In this document: in pieces, positions 16,037 to 25,476 of the stretch
Numbering within the stretch: the stretch's first letter is position 1
How the letters are laid out: the number at the start of each line of letters is the position of its first letter
Source: Lysobacterales bacterium
Lineage (GTDB): Bacteria; Pseudomonadota; Gammaproteobacteria; Xanthomonadales; SZUA-5
Assembly: GCA_022844135.1 (NCBI GenBank)
Contig: JALHMG010000008.1
Coordinates: 1-64,000, forward strand
Length of the DNA: 64,000 bases
Direction: 5' to 3'
The notes under the pieces: model-generated
Seen by the model: the letters and a program-made list of their open reading frames with translations, nothing else
Told to the model about the DNA's origin: nothing
Database searches by the model: none
Program-made: the position numbers and the translations under genes

Positions 16037-18205
16037 GTGTCCGATCTCGATCTGATCGACCTTCGCGACGACGAGCCGGTGGCGCTGGCCGCCGACGAGA
16101 CGCCTTGGCGGGTGCTCATCGTCGACGACGATGAGCAGGTGCATCAGGTCACGCGCTTTGCGCTTCAAGGCTCGCGCGTTCTTGGCCGGCCATTGCATTT
16201 CGACAGCGCCTTCTCGGCGGACGAGGCGCGAGCGCTGCTGGCGCAGTCGCGCTACAGCTTGATTTTGCTCGATGTAGTGATGGAAACCGAAGACGCCGGC
16301 TTGAAGCTCGTCGGCGAAATCCGCGAGCGTTTCGAGGATCCGGCGGTGCGCATCGTTTTGCGCACCGGGCAGCCTGGATATGCGCCGGAAATCGAAGTCA
16401 TTCAGAACTACGATATCAACGACTATCGCGCGAAGTCGGAGCTCACCAGCCAACGCCTGCTGACCTCTTTGACCGCGGCGCTGCGATCGTATCAGCAGAT
16501 CTGCACCATCGAATCCAATCGCGCCGGCTTGCAGCGCGTGCTCGATGCTTCTTCAGGTCTGATGACTGTGCGCGCGGTGCGTGGTTTTGCCGAGCGCGTG
16601 GTGCTGCAGATCTGCAACATTCTCGCGGTGCCTGCCGACGGATTGTTGTGCGGCGATGGCGACGACGGCTTGCACATTCTGGCGGCGATCGGGCGCGATG
16701 CGGCGTACGCGGGCCAACCGCTGGACGCGCTGAGCGATAACGACCGAGTCGCGCGCATCGCCACCGTTCGGCGCACCGAACGAAGCGAGTTTGCCGCCAG
16801 CGGCGCGTGCCTGTTCCTGCGCTCGCCGCGTCTGGGCGCGCTGGTGGTGGATGTGCCAACGAACAAGCGCACCAGTGAGCTGGACCGGCGACTGCTTGAC
16901 ATCTACGCAATCAATGTTGCCGTGGGCCTCGACAACGCGCATCTGTTCGAGGAATTAGAGCTGTACGCGTTCCACGATGCGCTGACCGGATTGTGGAATC
17001 GGACCTCGCTGGAGCGCGAATTGGCGCGGCGCTCGGCGCTCGGGTCGCCTTTTGCGCTGGTGCTTGCGGATATCGACAACTTCCAGGCGGTGAACGATGG
17101 CCTGGGCCATGAAATCGGCGATCGCACGCTCAAAGCCGCGGCAGCGCTGTTGGCCGATGCCTTCGGGCCTGCGGTGTTCCTGGCGCGACCGGCGGCCGAT
17201 AACTTCGCGCTGATCGTCGATGACGTGGCGCGATTGCCAACGTTGCTCGCGAACCTCGCGCAACGCCTGGCGCGCAATGTGTTGGTGGATGGGCACGCCG
17301 TGCCGATGACGATGACGCTGGGCGTGGCGCGTTTTCCGCAGCATGGCAATGCGGCGGCCACACTGTTTCGTAACGCCGGCATCGCGCTCAAGCAAGCCAA
17401 GCGTCGCGACCGCGGCGGCTATCGCGAGTTCGACAATCGCTTTGAGGTGGAGTTGAAGGAACGCCTCAACACCATTCGCGAATTGCGCCACGTGGTCGAG
17501 CGCGGCGAGCTGCGCTTGCACTATCAAGGCAAGCACGATCTCGGCAGCGGCCGACGCGTGGGCGTCGAAGCGTTGCTGCGTTGGCAGCGTGGACCGGGTG
17601 AATTGGTCGGCCCGGATCGATTTATCGATGCGGCCGAAGAATCCGGGCTGATTGTGCCGATCGGCGCCTGGGTGGTGGCCGAGGCGTGTCGGCAGCAACG
17701 CGAGTGGGCAGCGCGTGGGTTCGATGTGCCGATGGCGGTGAACGTCTCGCCGCGGCAGTTGAAAGACGCCGATTTCACCGCGATGGTCGATCGCGCCATT
17801 GCTGACAGCGGCATCGCGCCGGATCGGCTGGAGATCGAGATCACCGAGTCGCTGTTGCTCGGCGAAGGCGATCGCGCCAGCGAGATCATCACTTCGTTGC
17901 GCGGGCGCGGTGTGCACATCGCCATCGACGATTTCGGCATCGGTCATTCTTCGTTGAGCCGCTTGCAACAACTGCCGATCGATCGACTGAAAATCGATCG
18001 TTCGTTCGTCACCGATCTCGACGTCCGGGCGGAAAATCGCAGCATCGTCGATCTGGTGATCAAGCTTGGCCACGCGCTGGGATTGAAGGTGCTGGCGGAA
18101 GGTGTGGAGCGGGCCGAACAGGCTGAGGTGTTGCGCACGCTCGGCTGCGATGAGGTGCAAGGGTACTTGTTCGACCGGCCGCGACCGCCGAGCGATGTGG
18201 CTTAG
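16037..18205 (+). CDS. REC-DUF3369-GGDEF-EAL response regulator, probable c-di-GMP phosphodiesterase
   Basis: About 722 residues from GTG 16037, which has GGAGG four bases upstream; ATG 16004 and GTG 15998 are in-frame alternatives. Order: receiver domain (VLIVDDDEQ near 33, phospho-acceptor Asp in LILLDVV near 78), a DUF3369 sensor-like domain (about 155-310), GGDEF domain (about 315-470) and EAL domain (about 490-715). The GGDEF signature is replaced by PAADNF near residue 388, so diguanylate cyclase activity is unlikely. The EAL part keeps VEALLRW, NVSPRQL, EITES, IDDFGIGHSSL, LKIDRSF and AEGVE, so hydrolysis of cyclic di-GMP is expected. A sensor kinase gene lacking its own receiver follows 88 bases downstream, making it a plausible phosphate donor. 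Confidence 0.85.
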   Translation: MSDLDLIDLRDDEPVALAADETPWRVLIVDDDEQVHQVTRFALQGSRVLGRPLHFDSAFSADEARALLAQSRYSLILLDVVMETEDAGLKLVGEIRERFEDPAVRIVLRTGQPGYAPEIEVIQNYDINDYRAKSELTSQRLLTSLTAALRSYQQICTIESNRAGLQRVLDASSGLMTVRAVRGFAERVVLQICNILAVPADGLLCGDGDDGLHILAAIGRDAAYAGQPLDALSDNDRVARIATVRRTERSEFAASGACLFLRSPRLGALVVDVPTNKRTSELDRRLLDIYAINVAVGLDNAHLFEELELYAFHDALTGLWNRTSLERELARRSALGSPFALVLADIDNFQAVNDGLGHEIGDRTLKAAAALLADAFGPAVFLARPAADNFALIVDDVARLPTLLANLAQRLARNVLVDGHAVPMTMTLGVARFPQHGNAAATLFRNAGIALKQAKRRDRGGYREFDNRFEVELKERLNTIRELRHVVERGELRLHYQGKHDLGSGRRVGVEALLRWQRGPGELVGPDRFIDAAEESGLIVPIGAWVVAEACRQQREWAARGFDVPMAVNVSPRQLKDADFTAMVDRAIADSGIAPDRLEIEITESLLLGEGDRASEIITSLRGRGVHIAIDDFGIGHSSLSRLQQLPIDRLKIDRSFVTDLDVRAENRSIVDLVIKLGHALGLKVLAEGVERAEQAEVLRTLGCDEVQGYLFDRPRPPSDVA

Positions 18206-18293
18206 TGCGATGGGCATGCGCAGTCTTTTCGCGATGCGCATCCAGGACAACGCTATTCCCTCGACAGTGGGACTCCAGTGTCTAATTGCGGGC

Positions 18294-21200
18294 ATGACGA
18301 GCGCGGTTGTTCGCGAAATTGCGATCTCGGGTCGAACCGTCGCTGGGTTGTTTTTGGCCCTGGCGCTCAGCTGCTGGCTGAGCGTCGCTTTTGCCGAACC
18401 CGAGGTCGACCGCACCGCGCGCTTCACCAACGTCGGCGATGCGGCGTCGATACCAGATGGTGTGGTGACGGCCCTGGCGCAAGACGCGCGTGGCCTGATG
18501 TGGATCGGGACCACCCGCGGTCTGGTGCGTTTCGACGGTTATGAGTACAAGCGATTCGTAGCGCACGATGGCGAGGGGCATTTGGGCGGCAATCTGGTGC
18601 GTTCATTGCTGCTGGCCAGCGATGGTCGCTTGTGGATTGGCCTCGACTCGGCGACTGTCAGCGTGTACGACCCGGTCACCGATCGCTTCTCGAACTTCAG
18701 GCCGTCCAGCAGCAACGATTCGGCGGCCGCCTCGGCATCGGTGATGGCCCTGGTCGAAGCCGCCGATGGCACGATCTACGGCGGCACCCGCGGCATCGGT
18801 GTGATGGTCTTCGAACGCGGCGCTTCAGGGCCAACGTTGTTGCGCGACGGACGCATTGGGCAACAGGCACCGCGCAGCGATCTGATTCATGCCCTCAGTA
18901 TCGATGCGAATGGCGACCTCTGGATCGGCTCTTATGCCGGACTCAGGCGGCGTCGCGCCAATGGCGTCATCGAGGATCTCTGGTCGATGCCAGGCGTGCT
19001 CGAACAGGTCGCGGTCGATCCGATTTTCAGTTTGCTCGACAGTGGCGAGCGGTTGTGGATTGGCACTCAGGGCGGACGGCTGGCGTTTTTCGACAAAGCC
19101 TCCGCTCAGGTGGCGTTGGCGCAGGACTCGGAAGTCGCCGCGCGGCCCGGCATGCTCGACACCATCGCCGATCTGGAGCGAGTATCGGACGACGAGGTTT
19201 GGCTGGCCCGCTCCAGCGGCATCGAAGTTCGCGATCTCGCCACGGGAGCCTTGCGCCGCTGGATTGGGCACGAGCCAGAGCGCGCCAGCAGCCTCGGCGG
19301 CAGCGATATCCGAGCGGTGCTTCGAGCGCGCGACGGCCTGATCTGGGTGGGCGGCTTCGGCAGCGGCGTGCAGTGGCACGATCCGGCGTCGCGCTGGCTG
19401 GCCGTGCTCAAGGGCGAACCGGGATTCGATGGCGTTTTCGCCAATCCCAATGTGTCGGCCATCGAACAGCGCCGCAGCGGCGAGATCTGGTTGGGCACGC
19501 GCGGCAATGGCATTGCGGTGCTCGATTCGCAGTTGAATCTGCAACACGGATTCACGCCAGGAGCCGATGCCGGACTGGCTGTGGCATGGATCACGGCGCT
19601 GATCGAAGACGAGTTCGGCGCGATGTGGATTGGCAGCCGCGACGGCGTTCATCGCTATGCCGGCGAAAACTTCGAACGCTTCGGCGTAGAAGCGGGCCTC
19701 ACCTCGCTCAGCGTGCGCCGTTTGTCCGCGTCCTCCGGCGAGGTATGGATCGGCACCAGCGATGGTGCCTTCGTGGGCCGAACCGGCAATCAGACCATCG
19801 CGCTGTCGCGGATAGCGCAGAGCGACGGGAGCGCGCTGAGCGGCGAGGTCAATGCTTTCGCGCACACGCCCGATGGCCGCACCTGGATGGGCGGCAACGC
19901 GGGTTTGTACGTTGGCACGCACCAGGGCGTGGCACCGGTGCCTTTCGCAACGGGCGCCAGCACGGTATTGGGATTGCTGCTCGATGGAGGCACCTTGTGG
20001 ATCGACACGGACATCGGGCTGCACCGCCTGGATTCAGGTAACAGCGAGCCGGTGTCGATCGGTCGGCGGCTCGATGTAGACGGGGATTTTGGCGCCAATT
20101 TGCTCGCCGACAATCGGGGGCGCATCTGGACGCATCGCTATGTTTTTGAGCCCGGTTCCGATCGCGTCTATCCCACGCCACCCACACTGGCGACGGACTT
20201 TGGAACCGGCTGGTTTCGTTCCTACGACGTGCTTGCCGACGGGCGTTTTCTGTTTGGGGGCAGTCGCGGACTATTGGTCATCCGTCCCGACTGGTTCGCC
20301 CCTGAAGCCTTCGATGCGGAGGTGGTCGCGACCTCTATTCAATCCGGAGAACGGGCGTTTCCGCTCACCGCATCCAGTCTCGAACTGACATCCTCAGAGC
20401 GGAATCTGTCGGTCACGTTTGCCGCCATCGATTACCGCCGCGCCGGTACCTTGCGCTATCGGTATCGACTCGCAGGTGTGGATGCGACCTGGGTCGAGGT
20501 TCCGCCCACGCAACGCGTAGCGGTCTATCGAAACCTGGCGCCGGGTAGCTACCGGTTCGCGGTGCAGGCGGACGATGGCTTCCACGGCTTTGGGAAAAGC
20601 GCGTTGCAGTTGGATGTCGCCGTGCAACCGACCTTCTGGCAACGCGGCTGGGTGCAGTCGCTTGCGCTGCTGGCCTTCGTTGGCACCGTCGCCGTGGGCG
20701 TGCGCGTGCGTTTTGCCCTGCTTCGACAGCAGGCGCTGGAACTCGAGCGCCTCGTCGCGCAACGCACCGATCAGTTATCGCAATCCAAACTGCGCGCGGA
20801 GCAGGCCTTGCACGATCTGGAAATGGCCAAAGATCACCTGGTGCAATCCGAGAAGCTGGCCTCGCTCGGTCGTCTGGTTGCGGGTGTTGCGCACGAAATC
20901 AACACGCCACTCGGCGTGGCGGTGACGGCCGTTTCCCGGTTGGGTGAGATCAACAGCGAGGCTTGGCGCGCCCTCCAGGAAGGGCGCATGACCAAGGGCG
21001 AGTTGAAGCGTTGGCAAGAACACGCCAGCGAAGGCCAACGATTAACGCAACAGAGTCTCGATCGCGCCAGCCGCCTCGTGGGCAGCTTCAAGCGAATGGC
21101 CGTCGATCAATCCAGCGAAGAGCGAAGGCGCTTCGATCTGGCATTGTTTCTGGACGAGGTGCGCACCACGTTTCAGCCCAGTTTCCGATCAACGCCGCAT

Positions 21201-21614
21201 GTGCTCAAGATCGACGCACCAAGCGGCATCGTCCTCGACAGTTATCCCGGCGCGCTTTTCCAGATATTCACCAATCTGGTCGAAAACGCCATGCGGCATG
21301 CGTTTACGGACGATGTGCCTGGCCAACTTTCCATCGAGGGTGCTGCCAGCGGCCATGAGGTCGTGATTTATGTGAGCGACAACGGGCGCGGGATACCAGA
21401 AGGGCATCGCGCCAGGGTCTTCGAGCCCTTCTTCACGACACGGCGCGATCAAGGTGGTTCCGGACTGGGTTTGCACCTGGTCCATAACCTGACCACGGGA
21501 GTGCTGGGCGGTGTCATCGACATCCTAAGCATCTCGCAAGGTACGCGCTTCTGCCTGCGCATTCCGCGCGTCGCACCGAGCGCCAGCGTGGGCACACAGG
21601 CGTTAGGGGTTTGA
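18294..21614 (+). CDS. Two-component sensor histidine kinase with periplasmic two-propeller sensor
   Basis: 1106 residues from ATG 18294, where a signal peptide begins (MTSAVVREIAISGRTVAGLF onward, ending SVAFA). The periplasmic part has about a dozen Reg_prop repeats of the type GLMWIGTTRGLVRFD, then a Y_Y_Y domain (LAPGSYRFAVQADDG). A transmembrane helix (LALLAFVGTVAVGV) lies near residue 785, followed by a coiled coil. The dimerisation domain has the phospho-acceptor His in GVAHEINTPLG near residue 868. The ATPase domain has NLVENAMRHAF (N box), SDNGRGIP (G1), FEPFFTT (F box) and GSGLGLHLV (G2). Unlike many propeller hybrid kinases it carries no receiver or output domain, so it needs a separate response regulator; the gene upstream is the obvious candidate. 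The ligand is unknown. Confidence 0.88.
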   Translation: MTSAVVREIAISGRTVAGLFLALALSCWLSVAFAEPEVDRTARFTNVGDAASIPDGVVTALAQDARGLMWIGTTRGLVRFDGYEYKRFVAHDGEGHLGGNLVRSLLLASDGRLWIGLDSATVSVYDPVTDRFSNFRPSSSNDSAAASASVMALVEAADGTIYGGTRGIGVMVFERGASGPTLLRDGRIGQQAPRSDLIHALSIDANGDLWIGSYAGLRRRRANGVIEDLWSMPGVLEQVAVDPIFSLLDSGERLWIGTQGGRLAFFDKASAQVALAQDSEVAARPGMLDTIADLERVSDDEVWLARSSGIEVRDLATGALRRWIGHEPERASSLGGSDIRAVLRARDGLIWVGGFGSGVQWHDPASRWLAVLKGEPGFDGVFANPNVSAIEQRRSGEIWLGTRGNGIAVLDSQLNLQHGFTPGADAGLAVAWITALIEDEFGAMWIGSRDGVHRYAGENFERFGVEAGLTSLSVRRLSASSGEVWIGTSDGAFVGRTGNQTIALSRIAQSDGSALSGEVNAFAHTPDGRTWMGGNAGLYVGTHQGVAPVPFATGASTVLGLLLDGGTLWIDTDIGLHRLDSGNSEPVSIGRRLDVDGDFGANLLADNRGRIWTHRYVFEPGSDRVYPTPPTLATDFGTGWFRSYDVLADGRFLFGGSRGLLVIRPDWFAPEAFDAEVVATSIQSGERAFPLTASSLELTSSERNLSVTFAAIDYRRAGTLRYRYRLAGVDATWVEVPPTQRVAVYRNLAPGSYRFAVQADDGFHGFGKSALQLDVAVQPTFWQRGWVQSLALLAFVGTVAVGVRVRFALLRQQALELERLVAQRTDQLSQSKLRAEQALHDLEMAKDHLVQSEKLASLGRLVAGVAHEINTPLGVAVTAVSRLGEINSEAWRALQEGRMTKGELKRWQEHASEGQRLTQQSLDRASRLVGSFKRMAVDQSSEERRRFDLALFLDEVRTTFQPSFRSTPHVLKIDAPSGIVLDSYPGALFQIFTNLVENAMRHAFTDDVPGQLSIEGAASGHEVVIYVSDNGRGIPEGHRARVFEPFFTTRRDQGGSGLGLHLVHNLTTGVLGGVIDILSISQGTRFCLRIPRVAPSASVGTQALGV

Positions 21615-21668
21615 TTCTGGTCAGGTGGTGAGGTTGACAACCGGGCTCGGCGCAGCCACGCGAACCAT

Positions 21669-22499
21669 TTACCAAGTTCCAACAATCCGCATCGACAAAT
21701 CGATCGCACGGACATGCTTGGTGAGCGCGCCGATCGATACATAGTCGACGCCGAGTGTCGCAATGGATGGCAAGTCGTCGCGCGAGAGGCCGCCGGAGAG
21801 TTCAAGCTCGATGCCAGCTGCGCGCTCGGCGATGGCGATGCGAAGTTCGTCGGCTGGCAACTCGTCGAGCATGATTCGATCCGGTTTGGCTGCCTGCGCC
21901 TGGCGGAATTCATCCAGCGATTCGACTTCGATCTCGACAGTCAGGTCGGGATGAAGAGCGCGTGCGCGCTCGATGGCCGGGCCGATACCGCCACAGGCGG
22001 TGATGTGGTTTTCCTTGATCAGCACCGCATCGAAAAGACCGATTCGGTGGTTGCTCGCGCCGCCCAAGCGCACCGCGTATTTCTGTGCGAATCTCAATCC
22101 CGGTACGGTTTTGCGCGTGTCCAGAATGCGCGTTCGCGAGGCGCCGAGCGCGCGCACATAGGCGCGTGCGGTCGTCGCCGTTCCGGACAGAAGCTGCAGA
22201 AAATTGAGCGCTGTGCGCTCGCCCGTCAGGAGCGTACGCAAGGGCGCCGCGATGCGGCACAACTCAGCGCCAGCAGACACTTCATTGCCATCGGCATGAT
22301 TCCAGTCGATTCGTGCGCCGCCAAGCGCAGCAAAGGTCTCGTCGAACCAGGGGCGGCCTGCCAGCACGCACGCCTCGCGCGTGATGACGGTGGCCGTGCC
22401 GGCGACAGATTCGGGGACCAGATCGGCAGATACATCGCCGGAGCCGACATCTTCCGCCAACGCCGCCGCGACGTTGGCGCGAACCGTCTCGTCAAGCAT
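21669..22499 (-). CDS. nadC: Nicotinate-nucleotide pyrophosphorylase (carboxylating)
   Basis: 276 residues from ATG 22499. NadC (quinolinate phosphoribosyltransferase) converts quinolinate and PRPP to nicotinate mononucleotide in de novo NAD synthesis. Recognisable parts are TGERTALNFLQLLSGTAT, ILDTRKTVPGLR, VRLGGASNHRIGLFDAVLIK and the C-terminal LSGGLSRDDLP. The start codon shares one base with the stop of the DUF1631 gene (TGATG), so the two are probably translationally coupled. The gene converges with the sensor kinase gene. Confidence 0.95.
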   Translation of the reverse strand: MLDETVRANVAAALAEDVGSGDVSADLVPESVAGTATVITREACVLAGRPWFDETFAALGGARIDWNHADGNEVSAGAELCRIAAPLRTLLTGERTALNFLQLLSGTATTARAYVRALGASRTRILDTRKTVPGLRFAQKYAVRLGGASNHRIGLFDAVLIKENHITACGGIGPAIERARALHPDLTVEIEVESLDEFRQAQAAKPDRIMLDELPADELRIAIAERAAGIELELSGGLSRDDLPSIATLGVDYVSIGALTKHVRAIDLSMRIVGTW

Positions 22500-24979
22500 C
22501 ACGTGGCGGGCGCGGGCTCGGCGGACGTATCCGGGTCCGCAGCGCTCTCGGCAGGTTCTGTCGGCACCGTGTTCTTCAGCCGCTCGACAATGGCATCGAG
22601 CGCTCGATCGAATAGCGGCACATCTTCCAGCAGCATCGCTTTGCCGCTGCGCAGCTCCGCCGCCAGCGCGATCGCAGTTTTATCGGCGACCTTCAGGCCC
22701 TTGCGATTGACGAACAGGAATTTGGTGCTGATTGGGCTGATCCAGGACAGTTTGGCGCGTTCGGCGCGGCCGTCGATATGCCGGAACTCGACCCAGGTTC
22801 CCACCTTCATCGCCTTAACCTGCTGCGAATACTGATCCTGAATTTCGTCCGACGGTTCGTGCTCTGGTTCGGCAACCGGCGCACGAGAAATCTCTTCGAC
22901 GAAGTTTTCTTCCGGGGTTGCGGGCAAAACGGCGTGCGGGCGCTTGTCCTCAATCACCAGACTCGGGGTATCGCTGCCTTCCGTCGCTGGCGCTTCGGCG
23001 AGCGGTTCCTCGTAAGCCGGTGCTGCGGGATCGAGTTGACGCTCATAGAACCGATTCAGTTCGGCCAGCAATTGGCGCACATCGTTCTCGTGATAGGCGA
23101 CCATCGCCAGTCCTTGGCGCAGCGCCTTCTCCAGCTCCGGCGTCAGGGCGCGCAGGCGCGCGCGCTCGGCATCGGTTTGCTTCGGCATCGCCGCCCACAC
23201 CAGCTCGTCCGCCACCCGGAGCGACGTCTTCCAGGGGTGAGAGCCTTCTCCCTGGCGCAAGATCGTGAGCACCAGCACGTTCGCCCAGGGACGCGTCAAA
23301 ATGTGGCGAATCACTTCCGGCAGTTTTTGCGTCTCGATGCGCGACAGAATTTCGCGCGCCGCCGTTTTGCGCGCGCCTTGCAAACGCTCGCGCCCGCGCG
23401 CCGCCTCCGCCGCGCGCAACTCAGCGACTTCAGCGCGTTTCTTGGTCGACACTACAAATTCGCGGAACTCGCGCAACTGGCGTTCGAAGATGCCGACGTC
23501 GTCATCGAAATCTTTGAGCAAGGCCTCGACCACCGAGCGCACTTTGTCGAAGAAACGATTGTCTTTGTCCGCCTCTTCGCTCCAGGTCAAGCTCGCTTGC
23601 GCCAATTCATCGAGCAGCAGGCGCGCCGGATGCTCCTTCTTCGCGAACATTGCTTTGTCGAGAATTGCGCACTTCAGATAGGGGATCTGCAAGCGCGCCA
23701 GCAAGGCCTGAATCTGCACCGGCAGATTCTTGTCCTGCAGGATGAATTCGAACAGCATGCCGACAAGATCGATCGTGTCTTCGTCGGCGGCCGCAACCCG
23801 GTGTTGCTCGCCGCTGCCGAGGCGTTGCAATTGCCCCACCAGATCGTCCTTGACCTGTGCAGCTGGCACCAGTCCGGTCATGGACGCATAGGCCGGCGCG
23901 TGCGGCGACGACATCGCCATCGTCTGGCTTTGCAGAATCGTCAGCGCGTTGACCAGATCGTTGGTAGCGAACGACGGCGCCGGCGGACCCGCTTGAACTT
24001 GCGCATAGGCTTGCCCGGGAACACCCTGTACGCCAGGATTCGGGGCGATCGCGCGTCGCGAAGCCAGCAGCGAGCGCACAGTGTTGTACAACTCGATCTG
24101 CAGCTCCGCCTCGGCGGCGGCCGTGGCCGAATAGAACTGCGATTGGGCCTGAGCGTGCGCGTGTGCCGCTGCGCTCATGTTCGGCACTGTGCCGGGGTCG
24201 AACTCTTCCGGCGGCGCTTCGGCCGCTGGCAATGCGCCGGGCATCGTCGGGCCGGCGCTACCCGGCCGACGAACTGGCGATTGGTGCTTCAGCTGCGGCA
24301 GTACGCCGGCCTGAATCAGCATCTGATTCAGTTCATCGTACAAACCGTCGAGCGCGGCCATCACGTGTTTGTCGAACAGTTTCAGGATCAGCAGCTTGAC
24401 ATGCAAATCCACGTCGAGTTCGGCCAACGTGGATTGAAACGCCTTGCACAACGGCTTTGGTGCGACCGGATTGTTGCTGTCGTCGACCTTGTTGCCACCA
24501 GACATCACCGACATGCGCTGATCGAGCGCATACAGCGATCGCGCCAGTCGGTTCTCGGCTTTGCCGGCCATCGCCGACACGGCGAGGGATTCTTCCAGTT
24601 CCTTGTCTTCAAGCAACGCCAGCCCGACCTTGGGCATTGAGGAGGATTCCTCGCTCGGGCGTGGCGAGCCGCTGCCGAATTGCGCAAATTCGCGCGTCAG
24701 ATTTTCCTGAAACAGTCGCTCGACCAGTTGCCGCTTCTTGCGCACTTCACGCATGCCATCGAAGTACTTGGTCTGGACGGTATTGTTCTCGGCCTTTTCG
24801 GCCAGATCGAACAGCGCATCGTCGACGCCATCGAACAATGCGCCGACCATCAGCGCCAAGCGCTTCTGCGCCACGCCGCGGCATTGTTTGATCAGCTCAC
24901 CGACGCGGTCGAGCTGTTGCGATTGCGCCGCCTGCCGTTGTTGCAGATCGACGACTTTGTTATCGGAATTGATCGACAC
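22499..24979 (-). CDS. DUF1631 family protein
   Basis: 826 residues from ATG 24979. The sequence matches the DUF1631 family of large proteobacterial proteins of unknown function, with an N-terminal helical region (LALMVGALFDGVDDALFDL), a low-complexity Ala/Pro/Gln middle, a helical domain, and a conserved C-terminal part containing VGTWVEFRH, KLSWISPISTKFLFVNRKG and LAAELRSGKA. That C-terminal portion resembles the PilZ-like ending described for this family, which would suggest cyclic di-GMP or surface-behaviour links, but this is inference. It is the first gene of a unit with nadC. Its upstream region contains several perfect dyads, described separately. Confidence 0.85.
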   Translation of the reverse strand: MSINSDNKVVDLQQRQAAQSQQLDRVGELIKQCRGVAQKRLALMVGALFDGVDDALFDLAEKAENNTVQTKYFDGMREVRKKRQLVERLFQENLTREFAQFGSGSPRPSEESSSMPKVGLALLEDKELEESLAVSAMAGKAENRLARSLYALDQRMSVMSGGNKVDDSNNPVAPKPLCKAFQSTLAELDVDLHVKLLILKLFDKHVMAALDGLYDELNQMLIQAGVLPQLKHQSPVRRPGSAGPTMPGALPAAEAPPEEFDPGTVPNMSAAAHAHAQAQSQFYSATAAAEAELQIELYNTVRSLLASRRAIAPNPGVQGVPGQAYAQVQAGPPAPSFATNDLVNALTILQSQTMAMSSPHAPAYASMTGLVPAAQVKDDLVGQLQRLGSGEQHRVAAADEDTIDLVGMLFEFILQDKNLPVQIQALLARLQIPYLKCAILDKAMFAKKEHPARLLLDELAQASLTWSEEADKDNRFFDKVRSVVEALLKDFDDDVGIFERQLREFREFVVSTKKRAEVAELRAAEAARGRERLQGARKTAAREILSRIETQKLPEVIRHILTRPWANVLVLTILRQGEGSHPWKTSLRVADELVWAAMPKQTDAERARLRALTPELEKALRQGLAMVAYHENDVRQLLAELNRFYERQLDPAAPAYEEPLAEAPATEGSDTPSLVIEDKRPHAVLPATPEENFVEEISRAPVAEPEHEPSDEIQDQYSQQVKAMKVGTWVEFRHIDGRAERAKLSWISPISTKFLFVNRKGLKVADKTAIALAAELRSGKAMLLEDVPLFDRALDAIVERLKNTVPTEPAESAADPDTSAEPAPAT

Positions 24980-25041
24980 GATGGAACGCCCCTGTCGCTC
25001 TCGCTCGCGCGAGATTCGACTGCAAGGTTAGCGAAAGCACA

Positions 25042-25097
25042 TGACGTGGAACGTCACGTCTGGCCAAACTTTGATCAAGATCACACAATTTGTGTGA
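25042..25097 (-). promoter_or_regulatory. Cluster of dyad-symmetric sites upstream of the DUF1631 gene
   Basis: Three dyads lie 63-118 bases before the start codon. TGACGT-GGA-ACGTCA at 25042-25056 is perfect. TTGAT-CAAG-ATCAC at 25071-25084 is one base from the FNR consensus; read on the minus strand the same segment also gives TGTGA-N6-TCAAA, a near match to the CRP/Clp consensus. TCACACAATTTGTGTGA at 25081-25097 is a palindrome around a central base. The arrangement suggests control by a CRP/FNR-family regulator. No experiment supports this. Confidence 0.45.
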
Positions 25098-25144
25098 CGT
25101 ATATCGCAAAGCGGTGCCCTTTGCGACGTTAGATCGCTCTGGTT

Positions 25145-25414
25145 TCAGGGGAATTCCTGAAATTGCGTGGTGCCGATGCCGCTTTCGACGAGCAGGACCG
25201 GAATGTCGTCGTCGATTCGGTAAATCACCTTGCGATCGTCGCTGATCAGACCTTCCGTGAGCACCGCCGTTTCGGCGCTCCCGTCGACGCGCTGCACACC
25301 GCCTGCCCCAATGGCAGCGTTCAATACCGATAGCTGATCGCGGCTGAGCGGCCGCAGCGGGCGGCGCGATGCCGGGCAAACCAGAATGTCGAGCAGACGG
25401 CGATCGATGCTCAT
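25145..25414 (-). CDS. Trm112-like family protein
   Basis: 89 residues from ATG 25414 (MSIDRRLLDILVCPASRRPL); a TTG four codons upstream is an alternative. The N-terminal LLDILVCP motif and short length fit the Trm112/YcaR family, small partner or stabilising proteins. The other cysteines of zinc-binding members are missing, as in many bacterial versions. The C-terminal part has YRIDDDIPVLL, typical of the family. It is transcribed divergently from purE with a 62-base gap. Confidence 0.8.
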   Translation of the reverse strand: MSIDRRLLDILVCPASRRPLRPLSRDQLSVLNAAIGAGGVQRVDGSAETAVLTEGLISDDRKVIYRIDDDIPVLLVESGIGTTQFQEFP

Positions 25415-25476
25415 GAGAAGTCCCAAGCCAAGAATGTCGCTAACATAGCGCGCTGGCCACTGCGCTCAAAGCAACG

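Noticed and set aside
16955-18514. Minus-strand open frame of 519 codons opposite the REC-GGDEF-EAL gene
   Set aside because: The plus strand carries clear catalytic motifs, and the minus-strand translation has none.
22778-24640. Plus-strand open frame of 620 codons opposite the DUF1631 gene
   Set aside because: It is rich in R, Q, H and L in the way typical of antisense frames and contains no domain. The minus-strand protein is a known family.
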